NCBI RefSeq assembly: GCF_900142655.1
Contig: NZ_FRBQ01000009.1
Location: forward strand, 98,817-162,816
DNA length: 64,000 bases
Source: Phytopseudomonas punonensis
GTDB taxonomy: Bacteria; Pseudomonadota; Gammaproteobacteria; Pseudomonadales; Pseudomonadaceae
Direction: 5' to 3'
The notes under the pieces are model-generated. The model saw only the letters and a program-made list of their open reading frames with translations, searched no databases and was not told the origin of the DNA. The translations under genes and the position numbers were made by a program. Shown in pieces: positions 58,521 to 64,000 of the stretch. Position 1 is the stretch's first letter. Each line of letters begins with the position of its first letter.

Positions 58521-59014
58521 ATCCTGGGATAAGCCCCGGTAGAATCCAGTTTGCCGAACAGGATGGCACCTTTGTCCTGAAGTTCATCGGCGAAGTGCGC
58601 CTGACCTTGTGTTCGGCGCTGGACTCCACGATCGAGAAGATTTTCACCGCGCTGAATTTTTCCGCCATCGTCATCGACCTGACGGAAACGCGCAGCATCG
58701 ACAGCACCACACTGGGGCTGCTGGCCAAGCTGTCGATTCTGTCGCGGCAGAAGGTGGGGCTGTTGCCGACTGTGGTGACCACGCACGCCGACATCACGCG
58801 ACTATTGCAGTCGATGGGCTTCGATCAGGTGTTCAACATCATCGACCAGCCCTACGAGTGCCCGAATTGCCTGGCCGACCTGCCGTCGCAGGATCAGTCC
58901 GAAGAGGTAGTGCGCGCCCATGTGCTGGAAGCGCATCGCATTCTGATGGGCCTGAACGAGTCGAATCGTGCGGCTTTTCATGACTTGGTGAGCGCGCTCG
59001 AACAGCATCCATGA
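58517..59014 (+). CDS. STAS-domain anti-anti-sigma-like partner protein
   Basis: The 165-residue protein has a STAS domain (about 10-110) with the phosphorylatable Ser/Thr loop TRSIDSTTLGLLAKL, then a C-terminal extension with YECPNCLADL, a CxxC that might hold a metal, and a helix. It overlaps the phosphatase gene by four bases (ATGA), so the upstream PP2C domain is the likely partner that dephosphorylates it. This matches partner-switch modules. A strong terminator follows. Confidence 0.9.
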   Translation: MNPGISPGRIQFAEQDGTFVLKFIGEVRLTLCSALDSTIEKIFTALNFSAIVIDLTETRSIDSTTLGLLAKLSILSRQKVGLLPTVVTTHADITRLLQSMGFDQVFNIIDQPYECPNCLADLPSQDQSEEVVRAHVLEAHRILMGLNESNRAAFHDLVSALEQHP

Positions 59015-59029
59015 TCCTGTTGCGGTCAT

Positions 59030-59065
59030 AAAAAAGGGGCGCCGACAGAATCGGCGCCCCTTTTT
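59030..59065. terminator. bidirectional intrinsic terminator
   Basis: GGGGCGCCGA-CAGAA-TCGGCGCCCC is flanked by A-run and T5 between the STAS and tal genes, which converge. Confidence 0.92.
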
Positions 59066-59078
59066 CGTTTCTGCCGGA

Positions 59079-60005
59079 TTAGCTGTTGGCAGCCAGCAGC
59101 TTTTCCAGTTTCTCCTGGTCGCGGGCGAACTGACGGATGCCCTCGGCCAGTTTCTCGGTGGCCATGGCATCTTCGTTCATGTCCCAGCGGAACAGGCTTT
59201 CGCTGATGCGCGCTTCACTCTGTCCGGAAACCTCGGTGTTGAGCTTGCGCTCCAGCGTGCCGTTGTCATCGGCCAGTTGCTGCAGCAGATCTGGGCTGAT
59301 GGTCAGGCGGTCACAGCCGGCCAACTGCTCGATTTGGCTGATGTTGCGGAAGCTTGCGCCCATGACCACGGTCTTGTGACCTTGCGCCTTGTAGTAGTCA
59401 TAGATGCGCGCAACCGACTGCACACCTGGATCTTCGGCGCCAACGTAATCGCGGCCCTCGGCTTTCTTGTACCAGTCGTAGATGCGGCCCACGAACGGCG
59501 AGATCAGGAAGGCGCCGGCGTCGGCACAGGCGCGCGCCTGGGCGAACGAGAAGAGCAGGGTGAGGTTAGTTTGCACGCCATCCTTTTCCAGTTGCTCGGC
59601 GGCGCGGATGCCCTCCCAGGTCGAGGCGATCTTGATCAGGATGCGCTCACGGCTGACGCCCGCTTCTTCATACAGCTCGACCAGGCGGCGTGCGCGGCCC
59701 AGGGTCGCCTGCGTGTCGAAGGACAGGCGGGCATCCACTTCGGTGGAAATGCGCCCTGGGATCACCTGCAAGATTTCCCGCCCGACGGTCACGCCAAAAC
59801 GGTCGCTGGCCAAGTCGACGTCGCCTTTGCTGAGGCTGACGGCCTGCTTGAGCAGCTCTGCATAACGCGGCAGGGAGGCTGCCTTGAGCAGCAGAGACGG
59901 GTTGGTGGTGGCGTCGACCGGCTTGAGGCGGGCGATAGCGTCGATGTCGCCGGTGTCGGCAACCACAGTGGTGAACTGCTTGAGTTGATCCAGCTTGGAG
60001 GTCAT
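59079..60005 (-). CDS. tal: transaldolase
   Basis: The 308-residue TIM-barrel enzyme of the TalB type interconverts sedoheptulose 7-phosphate and glyceraldehyde 3-phosphate with erythrose 4-phosphate and fructose 6-phosphate. The Schiff-base Lys125 lies in RILIKIASTWEG; DATTNPSLLLKAA is at residues 31-43; FSFAQARACADAG and GASFRN follow. Pentose phosphate pathway. The start at 60005 has a normal family N-terminus. Confidence 0.96.
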   Translation of the reverse strand: MTSKLDQLKQFTTVVADTGDIDAIARLKPVDATTNPSLLLKAASLPRYAELLKQAVSLSKGDVDLASDRFGVTVGREILQVIPGRISTEVDARLSFDTQATLGRARRLVELYEEAGVSRERILIKIASTWEGIRAAEQLEKDGVQTNLTLLFSFAQARACADAGAFLISPFVGRIYDWYKKAEGRDYVGAEDPGVQSVARIYDYYKAQGHKTVVMGASFRNISQIEQLAGCDRLTISPDLLQQLADDNGTLERKLNTEVSGQSEARISESLFRWDMNEDAMATEKLAEGIRQFARDQEKLEKLLAANS

Positions 60006-60096
60006 GTCACGGCCTTGTCGATTCGGGTGCCACGACCTTACCTGAGCCTCGGTTGCCGCTCAACTGGTGGCACTACAGCGGGTTTGTGGTGAGCGG

Positions 60097-61092
60097 CTAA
60101 CGCCCCTGCAGCAGGTCTGCTGCCTGATCGAAAATGGCCAGCAGCTGATCGCTCTTGTGGATATCCGCAGACAATAACTGGCGAAAGCGGCGGGCTCCGG
60201 GGAAGCCCTGGGCGAGGCCGAGCATATGACGCGTGACATGGTGCATCAGGCCGCCAGCCGCCATGTGCCGCTCGATATACGGGCGCATGACCAACATGGC
60301 TTCGTGCCGACTCATTGGCGCACGTTCGCTGCCGAACAGCTGCCCGTCGACCTCCGCCAGCAGGTACGGGTTGTGGTACGCCTCACGGCCGAGCATTACG
60401 CCATCGAAGGTTTCCAGATGTTGTTTGCACGCTTCGAGTGTCTTGATGCCGCCGTTGAGGATCAGTTCCAGATCGGGAAAGTCCTGCTTCAATTGCGAGG
60501 CGATGTCGTAACGCAGCGGCGGCACTTCGCGGTTTTCCTTAGGCGACAGGCCGGACAGGATGGCAATGCGCGCATGCACCGTGAAGCTGCGGCAGCCGGC
60601 GTCGCGCACCTGGCTGATGAAATCGCAGAGTTGCTCGTAGCTGTCGCGCCCATCGATACCGATGCGGTGCTTGACGGTGACGGGAATGCTCACTGCATCA
60701 CGCATTGCCTTGACGCACTCGGCGACCAGCGCCGGATGGGCCATCAGGCAGGCGCCGATCATATTGTTCTGCACCCGGTCACTCGGGCAGCCGACATTCA
60801 GGTTCACCTCATCGTAACCGGCCTGCTCGGCAAGGCGCGCGCAGGCAGCCAGATCCGCCGGGTTGCTGCCGCCCAGCTGCAGCGCAAGCGGGTGCTCAGC
60901 CTCGTCGTAATGCAGAAAACGCCGGGTATCGCCATGCAGCAATGCGCCAGTGGTGACCATCTCCGTGTACAGGAGCGCGTGCCGTGACAGCTGGCGTAGG
61001 AAATAGCGGCAATGATGATCAGTCCAATCCATCATGGGTGCTACGCTAAAACGCCTAGATATAAGTTGTTGATTTAAATGAATTTTAGTCAT
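60097..61092 (-). CDS. dusA: tRNA-dihydrouridine(20/20a) synthase
   Basis: The 331-residue FMN enzyme reduces uridine 20 in tRNA. The FMN site is FSVAPMMDWTDHHCR (about residues 15-29), the catalytic Cys is in NVGCPSDRVQ, and LNGGIKT and GVMLGREAYHNP follow. Residues 1-13 (MTKIHLNQQLISR) come from the AT-rich side of the junction with the integrated element, while residues from about 14 are canonical. The gene thus appears to be intact, with a new start codon and probably a new promoter supplied by the element. Confidence 0.93.
   Translation of the reverse strand: MTKIHLNQQLISRRFSVAPMMDWTDHHCRYFLRQLSRHALLYTEMVTTGALLHGDTRRFLHYDEAEHPLALQLGGSNPADLAACARLAEQAGYDEVNLNVGCPSDRVQNNMIGACLMAHPALVAECVKAMRDAVSIPVTVKHRIGIDGRDSYEQLCDFISQVRDAGCRSFTVHARIAILSGLSPKENREVPPLRYDIASQLKQDFPDLELILNGGIKTLEACKQHLETFDGVMLGREAYHNPYLLAEVDGQLFGSERAPMSRHEAMLVMRPYIERHMAAGGLMHHVTRHMLGLAQGFPGARRFRQLLSADIHKSDQLLAIFDQAADLLQGR
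61024..61060. other. candidate attachment site junction (attL) in the dusA 5' end
   Basis: Base composition and codon use change abruptly within this stretch of dusA, next to an outward-facing integrase. Integrases known to target the 5' end of dusA leave this kind of hybrid start. The core repeat cannot be defined without the other end. Confidence 0.45.
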
Positions 61093-61129
61093 GCATTAGG
61101 CGCTCAAATAATGGACGATTTGAATCTCA

Positions 61130-61184
61130 GTGTTCCGGTAGTGTTCCGGTAGCGTATGAACAGCGTATGATCTGCGTATCGTCA
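61130..61184. repeat. five direct repeats at 11-bp steps between dusA and the integrase
   Basis: Units start at 61130, 61141, 61152, 61163 and 61174. The first two are identical (GTGTTCCGGTA). The next three begin GCGTATG, GCGTATG and GCGTATC. The 11-bp spacing puts all on nearly one face of the helix. TACCGGAA at 61189-61196 is an inverse copy of part of the first units. These are likely arm-type integrase sites or an integrase-gene operator. Confidence 0.6.
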
Positions 61185-61204
61185 ATTGTACCGGAAGTGT
61201 TCCC

Positions 61205-62296
61205 ATGGCCACGTTTGTAAAAATGGATAGCGGCAGATGGCGTGCGATTGTCAGGAAGAAGGGGCACAGGCAGCTAAGCGAGACCTTCGCCAAGCTGGCT
61301 GATGCAAAACGGTGGGCTTCCGATACTGAATTGAAAATCGAGAGCATCAGAAAAACTGGCAGTGCCTCCACGCCCAAGGGGTCTACCTTTGCAGACTTTG
61401 TTGATAAGTACGTCGAAGAAACAGACCCGATCAAACCGCATGGTAAGAACAAGAGGGCGTCACTCCAGAGGCTGAAGCGCGAGTTCGCTAATGTTCTGAT
61501 GTCGGATATGTCGGTGCTGGTATTGAACGAGTTCGTTACCAAGCGATTGAAGGTTAAGACCCAGGCAGGCACATTTCTTTCGGGCGTTACGATTGCTGGA
61601 GATCTGTCCTACATCTCGACCATTCTGCATTGGGCCAGAGATGTAAAGATGTACAACATTAACGCTGGTATGGCTAATGAGGTTCGAGGGGCTCTAGGGC
61701 GAAGAGGTGTTAGCACTCGGAGCAAGCGCAGGGAACGTGAACCCACTCAGAGAGAGCTGAAAAGCATTTATTCCGAGTACATCAGAAAGGCAGGCCGGCA
61801 AATAATACCTATGGTTGATTTGATCCAGTTCGCCATTGCGGGGGCAATGCGGCAGTCTGAAATCTGTGGCATCTTGATTGAGGACATAGACTTTGAGCTC
61901 AAGACTGTTGTCATCCGAAATCGAAAGCATCCGGAAGAAAAAATTAGCAACGATCAGGTTGTACCGTTGATGCCGGCTGCATGGAATATTGCCATTAAAC
62001 ATATTGGCAACAGAAAGTCGGGAAGGGTGTTTAACTACGATCCTAAGTCGGTCAGCTCTTCGTTCACGCGTGTTTGCAAGAAGCTTGAAATTGTAGACCT
62101 GCATTTTCACGACTTGCGACACACCGCTATCGGTAATTTCTTTGCCATTGGCTTGCAGATAGAGCAAGTAGCACTGATTAGTGGCCACAAAGATTGGGCG
62201 ATGTTAAAGCGGTATACACATATCAAAGCAAAAGATGTACATAGGGCCTTTGAAGATCTGTTAGGCAAACAGTCAACAAAGACCCAAGGTGCTTAA
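61205..62296 (+). CDS. tyrosine recombinase (dusA-associated integrase)
   Basis: The 363-residue integrase has an N-terminal arm-binding domain (about 1-70: VKMDSGRWRAIVRKKGHRQLSETF), a core-binding helical domain (about 75-180) and the catalytic domain. The Arg is in AGAMRQSEICG, the HxxR box in HFHDLRHTA, the second His in LISGHKDWA, and the nucleophile Tyr in MLKRYTHIK. Lower GC than the flanks. It sits beside the dusA 5' end, 112 bases from the dusA start, as in the dusA-targeting family. Start ATG 61205 with GGAAGTG upstream. Confidence 0.93.
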   Translation: MATFVKMDSGRWRAIVRKKGHRQLSETFAKLADAKRWASDTELKIESIRKTGSASTPKGSTFADFVDKYVEETDPIKPHGKNKRASLQRLKREFANVLMSDMSVLVLNEFVTKRLKVKTQAGTFLSGVTIAGDLSYISTILHWARDVKMYNINAGMANEVRGALGRRGVSTRSKRREREPTQRELKSIYSEYIRKAGRQIIPMVDLIQFAIAGAMRQSEICGILIEDIDFELKTVVIRNRKHPEEKISNDQVVPLMPAAWNIAIKHIGNRKSGRVFNYDPKSVSSSFTRVCKKLEIVDLHFHDLRHTAIGNFFAIGLQIEQVALISGHKDWAMLKRYTHIKAKDVHRAFEDLLGKQSTKTQGA

Positions 62297-62526
62297 AGAG
62301 CTCTAATCATTCCTTCGCGACTTTTCTCTTTCTTTCTTGAAATGATAAAGTCGCGAACGTCAGCTATGTCATAGTAGTACGCTCGGCCTATTGTTGAGTA
62401 TGTTGGCCCATTACCGCGCCTTCGCCAGTCATCAATAGTTTCTACAGATACGTCAGCAATAAGAGCTAGGTCATTCTCGGTCATAAGGCCCAGGGTTTTT
62501 GCCAGCGCGTTTCTTTCGTTTTCCAT
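62293..62526 (-). CDS. AlpA/MerR-like helix-turn-helix protein (excisionase candidate)
   Basis: The 77-residue protein has a winged-helix start typical of small excisionase/AlpA proteins: GLMTENDLALIADVSVETIDDWRRRGNGPTYS then IGRAYYYDIADVRDFIISRK. Such proteins direct excision or control integrase genes. It is convergent with the integrase gene and overlaps its stop by four bases. Start ATG 62526. Low GC. Confidence 0.85.
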   Translation of the reverse strand: MENERNALAKTLGLMTENDLALIADVSVETIDDWRRRGNGPTYSTIGRAYYYDIADVRDFIISRKKEKSREGMIRAL

Positions 62527-63111
62527 TGATTTTGCTCAGCCGACGCGGGTCGTCATGACCTTTGTGCGTTAGCATCTTTTTTGTACATCCCGTACACGTC
62601 AGTGGCTTTGGGGTGTAAATATAACCTATAAGCTTTTCGTCAAATCCGTCAATAGATTATTTTCAATAAAGAGTATTCTCAAAGGATGCTCTTTGTTTTT
62701 TGTGGGCGTCTGTTATGGCTAGTAATGGTCATTAATTTCTGTTTTTTTGCCTGGGAGGGCTGCGTTGATTGAAAATTTCTGCGAATGGTTAAATCCTTTG
62801 AATGGTAGTTTTTGCTGGGTTTTCCGCATTAACGAGTATCTTTTCTGGATGCTGTAGCGTAAATATTCCCCTTTACATTGTTTACATGGTTTCTGAGAAT
62901 GGCTGCCCGTGAATTTCTGGGCATAAAGATAGGTTGGTCAAATGTGTCTGTATTTCTAATGGTGTTCCCATAAAGGAGGTGGTGAGAAATAAGTGCAAAG
63001 CTTTTAATTGTGATTAATTAAGCAGGCATGTCTGCACCATGATGGTGTCGTGTGCAGCCTGTAAATCTTATGTTCCATCCAGGGAGGGCCTTTATACGAT
63101 AAGGATTGTTT
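62527..63111. other. 585-bp AT-rich gene-poor region of the element
   Basis: No supported gene is seen. It holds a TGTAC-ATCCC-GTACA dyad (62582-62596) near the HTH gene start and a strong AAGGAGGTG ribosome-site-like sequence at 62973-62981 followed only by an 11-codon frame. A 28-codon hydrophobic frame starts at 62686 after AAAGG, but is too weak to call. The promoter of the orphan ORF is probably close to 63100. Confidence 0.5.
62582..62596. promoter_or_regulatory. 15-bp dyad upstream of the HTH gene
   Basis: TGTAC-ATCCC-GTACA is a perfect 5-bp inverted repeat 56 bases before the HTH gene start. It could be an autoregulatory operator. Confidence 0.45.
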
Positions 63112-63666
63112 ATGGATTTTCCGCAAGAGTCCCACCCAGGCGAAAGTCTGGACTATAGCTTTGGTTTCCTTTCGTTCGACCCCTCTCGCTTACCCCCGTT
63201 ACACATGCTGTCTGTGAAGCAGACGCTAGAGCTTTCCATGCGCATTTCTGGCTGCTTTCAAGATGTAAGGCCTTCTTCGATTAAAGCCAAGGGGTCTATG
63301 TTTTTTCTAGATTCAAATGTGTATGGGATTTTGGTTCTAGGAAAGAGCATTGGCTCAGTAATTTCAAAGGCCGGATGTCGAAAATACTGGAGGAAAATCT
63401 TAGAAAAGCGCGCAGATCTTGCGAGACTTGATTTTGAGGCTCGTAATCGAGTAGTGGGCGGAATTGGCGAGAGTGCGCAGATATATGCATCAGATGTGTC
63501 GGTTGAGCGTATTCGTGAAAAAGCAGAGTTTCTTCAGAAATATTTAGAGGGCAAGGTGTTGTTGAATAATAATACCGGCGAGAGATTTTCCATGCTGGAT
63601 CTCGCAAGCGCCTCTGCTAGAAATAGATTTTATGAGCTCTATTGGGTGGTCAAAAACTTTGAGTGA
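63112..63666 (+). CDS. orphan protein of the integrated element, 3' end set by an insertion sequence
   Basis: The 184-residue frame begins at ATG 63112 with AAGGA six bases before. It has no signal or transmembrane segment. A mixed alpha/beta first part (YSFGFLSFDPSRLPPLHML, FFLDSNVYGILVLGKSIG) is followed by a helical, charged part with RKILEKRADLARLDFEARNRVVGG and VERIREKAEFLQKYL. No family is recognised. Its stop TGA (63664-63666) coincides with the first bases of the IS3-type left end, so the original protein may have been longer. Confidence 0.6.
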   Translation: MDFPQESHPGESLDYSFGFLSFDPSRLPPLHMLSVKQTLELSMRISGCFQDVRPSSIKAKGSMFFLDSNVYGILVLGKSIGSVISKAGCRKYWRKILEKRADLARLDFEARNRVVGGIGESAQIYASDVSVERIREKAEFLQKYLEGKVLLNNNTGERFSMLDLASASARNRFYELYWVVKNFE

Positions 63667-64000
63667 ATCGCCCCTAGTTTCGTAGACACCTCCAAGCCTC
63701 ATAATGAGGCCCACTAGGAGGTGCCATGAGCAACCAGCGTTACCCCGAAGAATTCAAAATCGAAGCGGTCAAGCAAGTGACCGAGCGTGGCCTTCCTGTA
63801 GCCGAAGTGGCAGCGCGGTTAGGTATGTCGGTGCACAGCCTGTATGCCTGGATCAAGCGCTACAGCAAGCCGCAGGAAAAGCGGCAGCAAGAGGACGATC
63901 AGCAGGCCGAACTGCGTCGTCTGCGTGCTGAGCTCAAGCGAGTGACCGAAGAGCGAGACATCCTAAAAAAGGCCGCCGCGTACTTTGCCAAGGAGTCCGG
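63664..64000 (+). mobile_element. IS3-family insertion sequence, left end (cut by window edge)
   Basis: TGAATCGCCCCTAGTTTCG at 63664 looks like the IS3-type terminal inverted repeat, starting with TG. The transposase orfA begins 62 bases later. The right end and orfB are beyond the window. Confidence 0.85.
63726..64000 (+). CDS. IS3-family transposase OrfA (partial)
   Basis: The 91 visible residues form the N-terminal HTH of IS3-type OrfA: RYPEEFKIEAVKQVTERGLPVAEVAARLGMSVHSLYAWIKRY, then a leucine-zipper-like coiled coil (QQAELRRLRAELKRVTEERDILKKAAAYFAKES). OrfA binds the IS ends and, after -1 frameshift with OrfB, forms the active transposase. AGGAGG lies before ATG 63726. Confidence 0.93.
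   Translation, partial: MSNQRYPEEFKIEAVKQVTERGLPVAEVAARLGMSVHSLYAWIKRYSKPQEKRQQEDDQQAELRRLRAELKRVTEERDILKKAAAYFAKES

Noticed and set aside
62686..62772. 28-codon hydrophobic frame in the element
   Set aside because: AAAGG is too close to the ATG and the product is a random-looking hydrophobic stretch in AT-rich DNA.
1..64000. tRNA, rRNA or CRISPR array
   Set aside because: I found no cloverleaf with a conserved T-loop, no rRNA signature and no regularly spaced identical repeats with unique spacers. The 11-bp repeats at 61130-61184 have no spacers.

Overview
The window reads as a chromosomal segment of a Pseudomonas (gammaproteobacterium). Coding density is high, GC is high up to about 61 kb, and gene order matches what I know of Pseudomonas genomes: gap / edd-glk-gltR-gtrS / gtsABCD-oprB / hexR / zwf-pgl-eda, and later queF ... 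mlaA, PilZ protein, rssB-like regulator, STAS protein, tal, dusA. The genus is well supported; I cannot name the species from sequence alone.

Layout. 1-1.3 kb: 3' end of an ABC exporter, a REP-type palindrome and folE. 1.5-19.8 kb: the Entner-Doudoroff glucose regulon, comprising gap divergent from edd-glk, the GltR/GtrS two-component system, an AGE-family sugar epimerase/isomerase, the GtsABCD glucose ABC importer, the OprB porin, HexR, zwf-pgl-eda and a shikimate-dehydrogenase-like gene. TGTTGT-N7-ACnAnA-type HexR operators lie in both divergent promoters. A second shared motif lies before the epimerase gene and gtsA. A-rich Crc/Hfq-like motifs precede several start codons. 20-26 kb: a four-gene translationally coupled DNA-repair operon (MBL exonuclease, ATP-dependent ligase, Lhr-Core helicase, PdeM phosphoesterase/nuclease). 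26-45 kb: mixed housekeeping and accessory genes, namely an HBM chemoreceptor with a FliA-type promoter, a GNAT-like tail-anchored protein, aroC, an MFS permease, a degenerate acireductone-dioxygenase paralogue, ogt-alkA, an LTA-synthase-like phosphotransferase, an RraB-like protein, a protealysin/emfourin protease-inhibitor pair, the ATP-grasp / alpha-E / transglutaminase operon and an AEC carrier. 45-55 kb: small exported or membrane proteins, a GATase, mqo with a lipoprotein-like N-terminus, an ExaC-type aldehyde dehydrogenase, a LysR/TSUP divergent pair, pyrF and queF. 55-60 kb: a PhnX-like HAD protein that has lost its nucleophile, mlaA, a PilZ protein, an RssB-like regulator with a STAS partner, and tal.

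From about 61.05 kb the sequence changes. Base composition becomes AT-rich, dusA carries an apparently imported N-terminus, and a tyrosine integrase, an AlpA/MerR-like HTH gene, an orphan ORF and the left end of an IS3-family insertion sequence follow. This is the left end of an integrative element inserted in the 5' end of dusA; its right end is outside the window.

Working together: the first third imports glucose (OprB, then GtsABCD), phosphorylates it (Glk) and degrades it (Zwf, Pgl, Edd, Eda, Gap) under HexR, GltR/GtrS and probably Crc/Hfq control. The most unusual material is the set of apparent pseudoenzymes (ARD-like, PhnX-like), the ATP-grasp/alpha-E/transglutaminase operon, the lipoprotein-like Mqo and the dusA island junction with its 11-bp repeat array. 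No tRNA, rRNA or CRISPR array was seen.
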